A stretch of 64,000 nt of DNA from Taenia hydatigena (GCA_036345935.2 JADWOT020000003.1:11940524-12004523), one strand, 5' to 3'. Counted from the stretch's first letter, positions 12,921 to 26,800 are shown. Numbers and translations are program-made. The notes: generated by a model not told the origin, from the letters alone.

Positions 12921-13562
12921 TAAACTCATTAACAATGCAAACCGCATACCTTAAAGCTTAGTGTCAGTTTGCTCGATGCGCATTACAAAATCATGTAAGG
13001 AGTGGGACCACGAATGATAACATCCGTTTTTCTGAATCGTCTGGGTCTCCTGCACGTCGAGTTAGTTGGATAACGAATAGTCTCTCAGCAAAAGATCATA
13101 GGTCAGTCGCAAAATGGTCATGCACCGAGCCGTAAAATTATCGAACCGAACAGTGCATTCAAACGAAATTGGTATACTCACACAACAACAAGCATTCATG
13201 CGCCACACAATTGTCGGTAAGTGCTAATTATTTTTATGCAGCTGTGTAGATTGTTCCGCATTAGTTTTGTTAAATTATTAACGCAATGGTCTTGTGACCA
13301 TTTTTAGCTACCCTGCTAGCAGATGATCCAACTAATTTCTTCTCTGCAATCAGGTTAAATTGCAAATTAGCGTCTTTTTAAATAGGCAAATAGAAATAAT
13401 TTCACTGATGCAGCCAATGTTTAACCCGGTTTTTTAGGCCTCATGCGAGAAGTTTAGAATAAAGTTTAGCCTTGCACAATAAGGCCGCGTGCATTTATTT
13501 TTAATCTGTACATTTTAGCTCGGAGATGATCCTTGGCTATTGACAGTGTGATACTTAAGCTG

Positions 13563-13715
13563 TTAAGTGTATTTTGTAGACGAGAAGGAGGTGGACAGTT
13601 TAAACCTGGTCGTGGACGGACTCGATTGCTCTCTGGAATCGGTGCTATCATCGTCTTAACTGCTTCGGTTTTGCTACCACATACTTCTGTGCGCTTTCAA
13701 TAGAGATGCCTAAAG
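13563..13715 (+). mobile_element. Probable solo-LTR relic of a Ty3/gypsy element
   Basis: The stretch begins near TGTATTTTGTAGACGAG, contains GGACAGTTTAAACCTGGTCG and ends with an AATAGAGATGCC box. The same order of motifs (GGACAATTT, then a CCTGGTGGTG-like stretch, then AATAAAGATGCC) is found at 38,588-38,735, directly after a gypsy integrase relic, and in part at 60,646-60,800. The alignment was made by eye and is weak in the middle. Confidence 0.45.
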
Positions 13716-13744
13716 GCGCCTAACATTCTCACATCAGGAGTAGC

Positions 13745-14039
13745 AGAGGGGAGGAAGAGGCGGAGGAGGAGGAGGCGGAGGAGGAGGAGGAGGAGGAGGA
13801 GGAGGAGGAGGCGGAGGAGGCGGAGGAGGAGGAGGAGGAGGAGGAGGAGGAGGAGGAGGAGGAGGAGGAGGAGGAGGAGGAGGGGAGGAGGGGAGGGGGG
13901 AGGGAGGGAGGGGGGAGGGGGAGGGAGGAGGAGGAGGGGAAGGAGGAGGAGGAGGAGGTGGAGGAGGGGTGAGAGGAGGAGGGAGGAGGGGAGGAGGAGG
14001 AGGAGGAGGAGGAGGAGGAGGAGGAGGAGGAGGAAAGGA
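13745..14039 (+). repeat. Long (GGA)n purine-only microsatellite
   Basis: Almost 300 bases are GGA, GGGA and GAG units. Single C bases occur only in the first 80 bases, and a few T bases around 13,960-13,970. Beyond 13,822 nearly every base of the plus strand is a purine. The long serine-rich minus frame and the polyglycine plus frame here are repeat translations. Confidence 0.95.
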
Positions 14040-15505
14040 TGGGCTGCCTACAAGTATTACTTACAGCAAATCTAGGATTTTTTACATAGTGACATGCTCC
14101 AGCGGTGGCCCTCTGGGCGTATTTGTGTCCTCTACTAAACATATTTGGACAGCGAGACCTTCGAGATTTGATGTATGGGTACATGTTAGGACATTATATG
14201 ATAACTTGGGATCTCAGTTGTGAGACAAAATCTAAGGGTCTTGCTGAATGTAGGGTCATTAATGTCAATCGCACCGCCAAAAACTTTGCGGTTAGGACTT
14301 TGAGTACTCAACTTCTCCACAACTTTATTTGTTCCAAGTCATTCAACAGCGATTAACTCAGTCGGTGAAGGCTTGAGATTTTGGGATGACCTGATCGTTT
14401 AACGCGCTAGGTAAATGATGAAGCTTGCCACACACTTGCTCACTTTTTAATCTTATTATTAGGATGCAGTTATTCTTAAGATGTTTAGGCATATCTGAGA
14501 GACTAAACATCAGGACTACCACTCGAGTACTTTACGGCTTCGCTTCCAGTTAACTCATGACAGATAGTCTCAAACCCATTTATTGACGTGTTCTATGAGC
14601 TCGTTTTGGTGTCAAAGTATTAGTTCATGAGCTTTTTCCAGCATCTGTGATGGAACATTCATCTCCTTTGAAGTTAAGTGCAGAGCTACAGCAGAAAAAA
14701 GGGTTGTGAACTTTCTGTCGCTACACTGTGTTGTCTAACTATGACTGAGGGTTGTTAATATCATTCAGCATAGCCATTGACTTCTATTGCACCATAGTCA
14801 TGCAATTAATCTCCGAGTTTTACTCTCCGGTTCCCTATACGCAGGAAACTACCCTTTTTGAATTTCAGTTTGGTGACAAAAGTTCCCATCAATGCCATTG
14901 CTACACTTACTAAACAATTGCAAAGTACATCCGGAGTAAATTCAATTAATCACGCCACCACTGAGAACATGAATACAGCGCAATCTCAGTCAGGGTGACT
15001 TCTAGTGGCATTGATCTTCAACCTAAAGCATGTGGCGTAATTTGCTGTTCCTTACCAAACTGATCCGTCTTACTCGTTAAGCGATAGGCAATCGCACAAG
15101 CTGCCAACACTGGACACATGATGCTTTAGTCATTTAATGCAGTTATTTGCATTTCCCTAGTGCTAATTACAAAATCACTAGAGCACAACGATCGAAACTC
15201 CCAGAACTCAGGGAATGGGCAATTTGCAATGCTAAAGCAGTTCTTGCCATAACGTTGCTAGAGCCGTTTTTAAACTGGTATTTGCATGAGTTTCCAAAGT
15301 CATCCTTATCAAACCACCCAACCAAAAATATCAAAAACGAGGGCATAAAAGCATATCATCAGTGTTGCATACGTAGAGGATCCAATCACATAGAGTGTGC
15401 AGAGTCATCAGCTTGAACATTCTTATTTCTTTTAGAGAGCACGTCGTAGAGACCCCAATTCAACAGATTGTTCCAGTCGGTATAGGTTGGATTAAAGTTC
15501 TTGAT
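14040..15505. other. No gene seen; contains a short dispersed repeat
   Basis: Only short frames are present. About 14,690-14,935 resembles 23,620-23,840 (see that entry). The rest shows no domain, RNA gene or element that I can name. Confidence 0.4.
14690..14935 (+). repeat. Dispersed repeat, copy 1
   Basis: The stretch around TTTTTGAATTTCAGTTTGGT, followed by GACAAA and a CACTTACTAAACA-type block, matches 23,756-23,830 in the same order. A weaker match extends upstream to a TTTCTGT-GCTACAC block. No coding frame or terminal repeat is visible, so the class of element is unknown. Confidence 0.4.
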
Positions 15506-16306
15506 TCAACATAGCCGCCATTTGGTTTGCATGGTGGCCAGGAGATGGCTGTTGTGTTGTCCAAGGTTCTGGAGGAATTTCATGAGACAACTCATCTCAG
15601 TTGACTTGTCCACGAGCCCATTGACAAAAACTACGATAAGTAATGTCTGATGAGATTCGAGGGATTCTAGGGTGATTGTTAGATCATGATTGGAAAAATG
15701 CGAGAGACCCACTGCATATATTAAGCAGTCGCAGTAGTCAGGCACAGCCATATACTTGAAGGGAGCAATACATCGGACCATAGTATGCATGCTGCTTTTG
15801 ACACGAGTTTTTACAAACATAAGCCCGCCAAAAGCAACATCATTTGTGCTCATTGAAAAATCGTTTGATGAATGACGGCTAGGAAAGAATAGTTCTGGCG
15901 GTTGTAGGCAAATTGTGAATTCACGTGGTGACAGCCAAGCCAGGTGTGGGTCTCTAAAAAGCCAAAGGTGTACAGGTCTTCGGTATCGCATCTGCGGCAG
16001 CTTTTTTAAAGTGCGTTGGAGGGATTCAAGCTGGGCATTGTGATATATAATGGCTTGCAGTGCGTTCTGATGAGAATTTGGTGCAGGTTGAGGAGAAAGC
16101 TTTTGGAGAAGACATTTGTCAAGCCAGGCCCACATGCTAATCTGCTGATGTAGGACAGTGGAGTACTTCGGCATTGAAAGTATTCCTTTCCATCTTGGAA
16201 TAGCCATGCAACAATTAACCAGATCACAACCGTTGAGATATTGGCATATTTGTAACGCCAATTCAATGGGAAGTTCGGTAATTTTGCGACTTGAGCTGTT
16301 TTGAGC
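15506..16306 (-). CDS. F-box protein, 3' terminal exon
   Basis: A single open frame runs from a CATAG acceptor at 16,308-16,307 to a TGA at 15,508-15,506, about 266 codons. Residues 9-45 of this exon read TELPIELALQICQYLNGCDL followed by VNCCMAIPRWKGIL, which fits the F-box: conserved LP, an I/L-rich helix, then a Trp near position 35. F-box proteins bind Skp1 and deliver substrates to SCF ubiquitin ligases; the part after the box usually binds the substrate. Here that part (about 210 residues) has no WD40, Kelch or LRR pattern I can recognise. The frame has no Met at the exon start, so an upstream exon with the start codon should exist above 16,310, but I did not find it. The long uninterrupted frame argues against a pseudogene. 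Confidence 0.65.
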   Translation of the reverse strand, partial: AQNSSSRKITELPIELALQICQYLNGCDLVNCCMAIPRWKGILSMPKYSTVLHQQISMWAWLDKCLLQKLSPQPAPNSHQNALQAIIYHNAQLESLQRTLKKLPQMRYRRPVHLWLFRDPHLAWLSPREFTICLQPPELFFPSRHSSNDFSMSTNDVAFGGLMFVKTRVKSSMHTMVRCIAPFKYMAVPDYCDCLIYAVGLSHFSNHDLTITLESLESHQTLLIVVFVNGLVDKSTEMSCLMKFLQNLGQHNSHLLATMQTKWRLC

Positions 16307-19300
16307 CTATGTTTACAAGAAAGAATGCCATTTCCGGTTACATAAAGTTTAAATGGACAAAATACAATAGTGTAGAACAGCCGAACAACTGGGGAGGTGT
16401 AAACAATAATAATTAATGAAAAACAAATGCTGGCCCTTAGGACCCACCATCGGCGCTAGACGCTAGCGTAGATTGATGGCGTGGTAGATAGGCCGAGACT
16501 TAAATACATTGTACCTTGGAGGGGGTGTCCGAGTGACCTCACTGAGATGACAGCTCATTGGTTCTCGCCGTATCGCCCTGCCTGAAATTCACGCATCAGC
16601 AACGCCTATCTGACACCCCTTTATCCGACCATAGGGGCTGCAATCCAATAACATGGAAACTTATAATCCTGTGCGCAGAGTAGTACCTTGCAGCAACTAT
16701 GGCATCAATACCGCTGCCTATTCTACTGCTACGAGCCATTAACTTGATTAGACAGAAGGCCATTCCCTAAAACAGTCCTTGTGTATTTGCAGTCGGCATT
16801 TTCCACTTACGAGCCATAGTGTATTTAGACTAATGTAGATATTGGGCCGTAAAGCAACAATGCTTTTATTTGCGAAAAAATCTTCAAGTGTCGACTTTAA
16901 CACAACCTGTCGTTATCAGCATCGACACTAAAACTCCTCATAACGAGTGATAAAATTGGCCCAACTTAGACTAGCATTGATTAAGTCACGTATTTCGCAA
17001 TCCTGAAGATGCTGGTTTACTAAACGCTCACCTCAATTAGGCGCGGAAACATGGTAAAAGTGCACAAAAGTATCTTTCGCATAATTTTTGTTGCACATAA
17101 AAGGCCTGGTAGTCAGATGTGCTCAATTGCGGAGATTTCAGTAAATATATTTTGTGCCTTGATAGCACAGAATGATGAGCTCATGTGGATGGGGTAAGTG
17201 TATTTGATGCAAAACGAAGTAGTGAGTCCAACCAAAACCAAAAATGAGATAATTTTTAGAAAACCTTGCACAATGCTCAAAAGCATATGCAATTCAAGCG
17301 GTACACATGTCATTGAAATCGGAACGTGCACAAGTATTTACCTTTTACCAATCTCTACTATTCATGCGCGCACTAAAACTGTCGCCTGTTACGGTGATTA
17401 TCGAGGTTGGACGTATAAACTGATCAAATCATTCTGCACACCACTTACACAGAGTAGTTTGCCTCAGTAGCGTCCGTTCTGAAGGCTGCGGAGGTAAGCA
17501 TGCTAATACCTGATATGCCCTTCATTATGCTTTCGATAAGGCTATTCTGTAACTGAGACGAATCAGTTTGCCACAGGCTGCGTGATAAACCTTGGATTCA
17601 TGTAAATGATGACATGGTATTGTGAGGTCAGTCGCCTAGGTCATTGCTAGCTTTCAAATCACTAACATTTTACATCATGCTACTTTACGAGTCCTTTGCA
17701 GCTTAGAGTTATCTGGTTGACCGAGAGTCTCAAATGTGCTGGTTGGCTGTTTCAAACGAAAACATCGCAAGAGCATACATAATATCAGCTCGGATTCCAC
17801 CGAGTGTGCTTGGGGTTACGCTTACCATGACCCCTCCGTAGTTCCTCTATTAACTACTGAATGCTAAGATTGATGTGATGCCTAAGACTTGGAGATTGTT
17901 TCAAAATAACTGAACAGGCTACCCTTCTAAGCATCAGGGTCGAACTTTAGTCGAATTTGTCGCTGAGTTTGGTATTTTGTGCACTCACTTTGCCTGCATG
18001 AGAGGTCTTTTTTGTGTTACTAAGCCACGATGTGCTTTAAAATGCAAAGGATTTTTTGGAAACCAAACTGTCAAGTCACTTATTATCGAAAAGCCACTCT
18101 TCATTAAAACTTTCTGGTAGTACACTTCTATGTCATTTCCATTTCCTCGCTTTTGCAATGTGTCCCCTAGTAATATAAGCTTAAGCACTTTGCGATTGGG
18201 GCTGTTTAATACGTTAAGAGGGGATGAATGTTGCAACAGTGTAAAATGAGGCAGGACGACTTGTGATGGGAAGAGTTTGGCTAAAGATAATCTGTCAAAT
18301 CTTCACCAATTCTCTCATTTATTGGCAGACTCAAACGTTTCTGTGGGGAAGCCAATTTGTGATACACACAGCCCTCAATTAGAGGTGCGTTACAATGGAA
18401 AGTAGAGATGCAGTTTGGATAAAAGTTGTTTTTTGTGATGTCAAAATCACCAGCGTCCCCCATTATGCTCCACAGTCTAAATCATAGAACAATTGGAAAA
18501 ACAGTGGGAAAGCGGATGCCAAATGTCAAACGTTGCAATGCTTTTAGACTAAAAAGCTGATTTTTTGATGATACAACCAAGCATGCCCCAAATCTAAGCT
18601 TAAAAATTGGTTTGGATAAAATACGATTAGTAAGGAGAGGCAGACATTCGACAGCGGTAATGAACAGACTGAGGTAGCCAAATTGAAGAATGCGACTTTG
18701 GAAAACGCTGGGATGCTAAATTACTCTAAAATGCCTGTAACTATTTAAGGTAAGTCATTCGCAATCACCTTACTTATTCTCTTGGTGCATTTTTATGTCG
18801 CCAACCGAAATCGCATCGCAAAGCCGTTATAGCTTCCCTTTGAAGCCAGAAACCATAAATTAGCTTCATTACCGCGACTAATTTAAGCCTCTTTTTTGAA
18901 ATCGGTTCACTATTATAGAGGATAATGATTTTGTCACGCGTGTTCACTTTACACAGCGAATTCAGCCATCACGTTTTACGAAAATGGGTATTCCTAGAGC
19001 AATACCTACATAAGGAGTAGTTAGCTGTCAAACCATGCAGTTGTCACTTAGTACAGAAATCGACAAAGCAAAATATTGTTTGGAGGCGTAGACCGGTTCT
19101 GATGACATAGGCAGCCTCACCTCCTAGGTCCTGCTAAAACGCTATCCACTGACTGTTTTACCTGATGCAGCAAAAATGTCTAGGAAAATTAAAGCTTCTT
19201 ATGCCAGGAGTAGTCGAATGGAAGAGGAAGAGAGAAAGGGAATCCTCACGGAGTTATTTGTCTTGCGACATCGTCCCGGACCGTAGATTATGCTGCATGA

Positions 19301-22300
19301 TTCTTAGAGAACCTACGCAACCATCACGCGTATTTTTGTGCTTTAGAGAACAGAATTTTAACGCAACATCACTTTTGGCACGCAAGAATATCTTAGAGCA
19401 CAGTCAAAGCCCCACATAGATCACTGCACACTACAAATCTTTGTTCGTACAATAAACCCTCAGCGAGTTAGAAAATCGTACACTCGCTTAATTTAACTTG
19501 TAAAATAAAAATTAGACTGCTATTGATGCATTGCACTACCAGTTTAACCAGTGTCGCAACAAACATCATGCAATACTAAATACTACAAATATTTTCTAGA
19601 ATTCAAGGCATGTGTGTTTACGTAAAATGAGCCCTTTCAGATTATATTAACTGAATATCTTAACTTTTCTGTGCATTTTTGGCATGGTTATTCCTTAATA
19701 TCGCTGAAACTTGTAAATTTCGTTGCATCGACATCGGCACCCACTAACAGAAGCTGTGCTAATCGCTATTTCGCCTCTCATCTCAAAAGCGGAGGTGAGT
19801 TATCGCACTCCTCTGACGACGCAGACTGTTACGACTGATGGCGTGAACATTAGCCCTAAGATAGCATCTACAGCAGCAGGTTTTCTTTTGACATTAGTCG
19901 GTTCCTAAATATTTCCCGACAAACTAGCTTGCGGCACACAGGCCACAAAATTCGCATCTTGTCCGGTAAGAAAAATCCATCTCACTTTATAAAGGTTTTT
20001 GAATGGCATCCTGCGCTATCCACTCTAAGCTGTGGTGAGTTTATGCATGGATGGATGAGGGGATGGAAGTGTGGGTTAAAGAAAGCCGACTACGTCACTA
20101 CGGCCATGTGTGATTACGAAGTGTGACTAATTATCGCTTGTGGAGGGAAGTGAGGCGTTGTCAGTAAACTCATCTGTCATCAATAATCAAATGACGAAGT
20201 GAGTTGCGTTCATTAGGACGTGACCGAAGTACTTCTCACGAGGTGGTGTAACTGCGTGAAAGAAACTTTTCGGTATAAGTGAGGAGTTGAAGTTAATCAA
20301 GCTACTATCGATGATGAAGTGAATGATTTGATGACCAACATGATTCTATTGCAAAGGTTGTCATGCGCTGCAATTAAGTCTTTAGCACCATGACCAAACG
20401 CCTCATGGCTAGCTAGCTCTTTGCTGTCATTGTTGAGTCTACCAATGCTACTTAGATAACCTTGATAACTGCAAAGGGATCTGAGAGTTTTTATGAGTTT
20501 GGTAATCAGCATTAATGTAGCGTTTCTGCACTTATTGTAAGCACCGTTTTATTGTTCGACACAGATTAAAATAATCCTTTTGGGAAAATATTGCCTCCGT
20601 TTTTTAAAATTACGATGAACATGCACAATTAACAAGAATTGAATGCTAAAACCATATGCTAGAATGGCGATAAAAGTGCTTGTACGCTATCCATGATGCC
20701 AATGAAAGGCATGTGCTGGTAAAACTGTCAATTGATATCCATCCACAAGCGGCGTGCGATGTGACATGCATAACTAAATATAATTAAATTTCAGACGACA
20801 GGTAAATGTGGATTAATGCGATCCGATTTCGTTTATTTTTTTTTTTTTGCTTTTGAAACTGAGACTGAAAGGTTAGAGCGATAAACGGATTGGTCACACA
20901 CGCGCTAACAGCAAAAAGCGCTTTCCCCACCTCACTGTCGTAGTTTAGGCAGACACGACCTGTTAAGTTGCAATGAAAGTGGCACCAACGCACAGCTAGG
21001 AAAATAGCCCAGGCCACTGCTACGTCCAGCTGTGGTAGCTGTAGTTGATTGACGCCTGCACCATTGGTGACGCAAACTTTGCAAGCAATGGTGGGGAAAA
21101 GGTTGCTAGTGAATATGTATGCAAAAGGTGATGCTGAGAATTTTGATGAGAAAAGGCTGCTATGACTTCTGTGGCATCGGTCGGTAGGGCTGCAAAGAGG
21201 GAGTTAAAAGTGAGGTGCCAAAGATGGAAAAAGCGATGAAGGGGGAGGAGGAAGGAAAGCTATGCCATCTACGTCAACGGTGTACTACGCAAAGGTGCAT
21301 TTAAGCACGGATATCTGCTTTAATAGCGTTATGCATCTATGACACCCTTATTGAGCAACATTTCGTGTCAACTGCTGTTATGGCGTACTCTAACAAGAAG
21401 AATATAGACCGCGGTGCGTCTGCTGCTGCTTAGGAGGGCGCGAAGTCCGTGGTTGAGTGCATCGACTCCATACAGAAGAGTTGAGGTGAGAGTGGAGAAT
21501 TTGTGGCAGAAGGGTGTCACTGCAACCATCGCTACTGCTGATAGTACCGCTGCCACCGATCCGTCGCCCTCTACTCAACCTAACCAAGTGAGTATGTGAA
21601 AACATCCCACGGCTCTGTTAAGAGTCACCACCGCTACTTCCATCCATGTTTTTTTGTGAATCAAAGGTGCATTTCTTATACCTTTGCTCTTTGGATCTTC
21701 TCATTTTCATTTAGGCTCTATTCCTCGGGCACTAGTATCGATGTTAGCAACGATCTCTAGGTCGGAGGCAGAAAAGCGGGGTGAAATAATGCGTATGAAA
21801 ATAGTGTCAGAGAATGCGACATTTGACGGCTGTCAGTGATCAAGAGAGAAGTGTAGCTTGTTTGCTGGTCTGTGTGGATACAGTGCTTTTAGTTCTCGGT
21901 GCTCTCACGTGAAGGCGTCAGTGGATCGATGGCATATGAATGACTGAATGGCGAGATGAGTTAGTGAGTGCGTCGCCAGAGTCACATGGGTAGAGAAAAC
22001 AGAGTTTAGCTTTAACACTTACTAAATTCCTTTGAGTTGGTTGAATAAACTCACACGGTCTTGACCTGCACGTAATCTGTGTTGCCCATTGTCACCAACC
22101 CAAAGATGACTGAAGACTTCAGTAGAGACCTTTTCAAGGACTCAAGTGACGTTGTTTACCCATTCGCAGTGAGACAGGGTAGCTCTATGACTTATCACAG
22201 CCTTCTTCTCCAAACTGCTCATTCCCCCTCTTCCAAGGCAGAATAGTAGACCTCGTATTGTATCCATTTGGCACCGTAATGGGCAGCACCAATGTATGCT

Positions 22301-23619
22301 TGCTTTCTTCTTTATTGAATGTCTCGGAACTGAAACGATCACTTCGTGTTTCAGATTGGCGAGAACCTGTTTATGCATGCTACTTCAGTAATTCAGTGAA
22401 GAATTAAAAAAAAGCACTAATGTCTCGTAGCTGCTAATAAGTATGGAACAAAAAGACAGTCCTGCCAACACCTTCTATCTTCTTCTTCACGCTGTCTTCC
22501 TATTAGCTTTTTAAGTGGTTTTAATACAGTATCCTGCAGTCATTGCAATGCACGTGGATGTGCGTCAAATGCGACTACTATATCCACAGTATAATTTGGC
22601 AGCCTGCATGGCCTTGCGCGAATATGCGCAAGTACCCTCTCATTAATCAACTCTTAGATCGTGGAAGTACTCACACGAGTTGATTGCCGCCGCAGATAAA
22701 ACCACACCCCTTACTCCACCACCCAGGATCAAACTCATTCATTAACCTCTAATGGGACCTGTAGAACTCATCTACTAAAAATTCCTGTTCTATTAGCCTA
22801 TTTAATAACTAACTGCTGTCGCAGTGTTAAGATAACCTCCGCATTTTGAATGTTTGGCTGCAAAGATCACCTCATTTCATCCAACTCTCGAGTTTTACGA
22901 AAGGACAAGGTCAAATCTCCTCCCACTATTCCACAGACTGAGTAAAGTGGAAAGTCAAGCAAAGAACCTATGCTTCAGTAACAATCACCTGGGTGGTATA
23001 CAAGTATGACTAGTGAGCCACTTGTGGTCTAATGTATAAATACGTCTTGGGCTGATTTAGAGGTTTGGGGCATGTCCCCCATTAGTGACGATTGGGGGAC
23101 ACAATTCAAGGACTATGCTAAACATCGAACTAGCGATTTCCATCATACTGCCAAAAGCTTTACAAAAACAAATTTGGATGTTTTATTCCCTTACAGCAAT
23201 CTTTGCTTCACGTGTAACGATTAACGTGGGTGGCTCAGAACGGTGGTCTTGGGTAGACCCGATCTTTTGACGTGCCGTGTGAAGAAAGCTGCGCAAGAGA
23301 CAGAACTTTTAAACCGATTGAGTTCACTTGACGCTTGGCCAGTTTTCTTGCAATCTTTAGGGACAAATTGGTTACTGAGGGGATTGGGTACAACAAAGAT
23401 CGGCCATCATGGTTGCTACCTGCATGTTGCGCTCTTGGCTGGTAGTCTAAACCGCATTTATCGACCCGCTTAATGAGATGGCATGGCGCCTAAATGCAAA
23501 TAATGCATGAAATCCTCCCAAGTATTTACGATGGTAAAAATACTTGCGCTGAAGTCTCTCGGAACTAAAGCCTTTTTGCAGGATTGAGCAGAGGCCTTCG
23601 AAAAATTAATTCCAAAATT
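16307..23619. other. No supported gene
   Basis: The stretch holds scattered frames of 60-90 codons. The minus frames at 18,463-17,985 are the most exon-like (one runs about 100 codons to 17,985) but have no recognisable domain and could not be linked to the F-box exon. A plus frame at 21,414-21,590 ends on a strong GTGAGT donor and might be an exon of an unknown gene. A 13-base T run lies near 20,837. Confidence 0.35.
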
Positions 23620-23840
23620 TCTGCTGTTACACTCTGGCCCATTGCGGCGGTCATAGAGGCTGCAATCCCATTGACTGTAGTTTTCGGCTTCCGCTGCACT
23701 GATCAGTTATGCCTTTAGTCTTTAAAATACCCTCACTGTTTCAGGTTTCGAAGAAAATGCTTTTTTTGAATTCCGATGTGGTGACAAATATCATGCCGCG
23801 CCAGCACTATACTCACCAAACAGTCGTCTATAGTAAACTC
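23620..23840 (+). repeat. Dispersed repeat, copy 2
   Basis: It matches 14,690-14,935 around TTTTTTTGAATTCCGATGTG and GTGACAAAT, then CACTATACTCACCAAACAG. A related block may occur near 28,507-28,570 (GGTGACAACC ... TTCTTCAAACCTTGC). The copies are diverged. Confidence 0.4.
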
Positions 23841-26800
23841 TTGAACCTTGCATACTTGTGTCCGACTCAAAATACCCACAGGCTGAAAATCGTGCGATAA
23901 TGCTGCCGTTACCCTAACTTCAACGTCAGCCATGATCAGAAGTCGCCCGTACAATAAGCTACGCTTCTAACAACTGAAAGGAAACTGCCACAACAAAGGT
24001 TAACTTGTGTTACGATTGACAAAAATTTGGCACAATGGATCCACACCACCTGACATCTGTAAGATGAAAGCCATCACACACCTCAGCTGGTTGCATTCTC
24101 GCTCATTAGAGAGGGTCACCTATGGTTGTGTAAAGGCAAGCTTTATCGGAACCTTTCTATGATGGTTAACGTTTGAAGAAATAGCTCGTACTAATATGAC
24201 TTGGATGCATCATGATGTGCGGTTAGTTAATACCTTATTTTCTAAACTTTTTAGGTTTCACCGATTAAGTGGTGAAGCCGTGCGCTGGCCGAAATAGTAA
24301 GACGTGCTCCACTTCAACGAGAACAGCCTCATTTGTTACGACATCATGATAGCTGCTTGTCAGTGGCCCACACCCGTACGATGCATCACAAGGAGTAAAG
24401 CATAAAAAGCGAAATCCAAGACTTAAAAGGCTTGTCTTGCCTTTGGCCAAAAGCAGGTTAGTCTTGCCAGACGAACGGTGTCGTCTTAACGATGTGGCAG
24501 CCTAATTCCAGAAGAACAATAACATTTCCTGTTTCGATGGGATCAGCATCCATCTATTAATAATTTCGATGCAAAACCTGCGGATGCGCGTTCTGATCTG
24601 CAACAAAGAATAAAATTGCAGACATTTTTATCAGTTTACGATTGTGAATTCTCATTTGACTCTACTAATAATCGTGAAGTTGGTCCCTAAGATAAAGTCA
24701 CCGTCTGGCCTTTATGCTCATAATGGATTGTACTCTTTGTTGTACCAAACCAACTCACTAAACACTGTGATGCTGTCTGGCAAACAAATAATATGAGCAA
24801 GAATAATCCCAATAAGGGACAAGTGTAAAGCATTGATACCTCGAGGAAACGAGGTAGTGCGATCAGCAATATATAAAACAATAAGTGCTTTAACTCTACG
24901 GGCATGAGGTCTGGTAATCTCAAGAAATACACCTCTGGATTCGATTCCTCTATTTTCTCAAGATTCTTCGTAGACTCAAAACCTCAAAAAATTAAGGATT
25001 CGTGGGATTCCGTTGAGAATACACCTTTGGAAATGATTCGAGAGTCAGTGAGTACGATGTCACGGACTTCAGTGCTGTATTGGTATACCGGTTACACGTG
25101 ACGGGGCGCAAAGATTTGCTCATCAACCTGGAGGACAACCTGAGCGCCGGCGTCGAGTAGAGGACGATTACTAAGCCTGCACAGTCAGAGCAACATACGA
25201 AGGTGGATAAACACACATAAGCCTAAGCTTAGAAAGTAAGACAGAGTTATGAGGAATTTCGCCTCGTCACATCATATGCAGCTTGCATCCTCCTCTGACT
25301 CGACATGCAGAGCGGAATTCCATGTTGGTGTACATTAAATAGCCCAATCGCGATCTGTCGTCATTCTGCATTTCCAAAAATTGTAGCCGCTTGACGGGAA
25401 TGAAAATACTTTAAGATGCTTTGAAAGAAAGCATGTCTATTTGTGGCTCACGGGAGAAAGGACTGAAAACGGTGGGAAAAAGAGAGATTGGAGGAAGGAT
25501 AGGTGAGGAGAAATGGGAGGAGCAAACGAACTGCACGCAAATGCGTAAAGGTCAGTGCTGCAAAGCCTGGATGTTCAAATCTGTCATTCGATACAGCACC
25601 ATTATTTCTACTCTGCATCGCCTTCCTCTTACCTCTGATTCTTCCATTACGTCCTCATCAATCCCTCCTCTCCACCCATGGAGGTGGCTTCTCCCCGAGT
25701 AAATTCAAATTCTTGTTCAAGATTAAGACCTATGTTTATGTTTGTTCTAGCCTCAGCAGAATGTTTAACCAATTCAACTCTTATGATTTCGTGCAGAGGT
25801 TCATTTGCTTCCGCTACAACTCGTTTGTCCAGCAATTGTCTTCCCTTCCCTGTGCAGGGGAGCTGCTTTTACTTATTTGCGAGTTCTGCAGGTCGACTTT
25901 TCAAGGCAAATTAAAATAGACAATGCTAATTTAGCTTATGAAAAGCACTTAATCATCATCTTAGATCACCTATTTTCTTCGAATTTTTGGTCGTTTTACT
26001 ATTTTTGCTGCGTTTCCAAGGCCAAAAAAAAACACTGCCGCTTTCGAGTTTTATTCGCGTATAGCTTTCTTAGCGTAGGTGACATAAAAACCAGTTAAAA
26101 ATTGGATGCTTGATAAATCCGTCATACAATCCATGCACTGTTACCATCTTAGGACATGAGTTAAAATTGGAACCTAGTTATGTTCGTTTTCATAACCCCA
26201 ATTATCCTGAACACCTGAGATTCCCTATCTGCACAATATACATTCTTCGGTTTCCCTATCAAATTAGAAGGTCACATTTACTTAGCAATTTATGGCAACG
26301 GCCATTGCACCAGATCTCGTAAAACAACCAAACCTTTTATTGCAAACAAAATGATCAATCCTTAGACGGCGTTTTTTGTCTGGGGTGCTTAGATCCTATT
26401 TGTTAAATGGATACAGCATACAGGGGTGGCGTACGCATTAATAAAAGATTTGGAATGCAGTCTTAGGCCTTTCATGGACACAAACTTAGACAAAACATGC
26501 GTTATGGTTATGGAGTAAACGATTTGCTTCTTCCGCGATGCGACTGATCACTGACGTCAGGCGGTCTGCTGCAGTGGGTGATTGTGCACTCCAAACTCGA
26601 ACAGAAGGCGGCATTACGCATTTTTAACACGATTTAGTCACGCAAATACCGGTTGGAACCAATAATTCTTAACGGAGTTGATATTCAGGCTGTCCAGGCA
26701 CAATGACTATCTCTGTTCCATTCTACATAACGTATTTTATAATTCACTCCCACTGCTGTTTACTTTTTCAAACCTTATTTATCCTTTCGTTCAATTGAGT

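Noticed and set aside
12726..12923. 65-codon plus frame
   Set aside because: It is antisense to the first block of LRR copy B.
13729..14184. 151-codon minus frame rich in serine and the matching plus polyglycine frame
   Set aside because: They are translations of the (GGA)n repeat.
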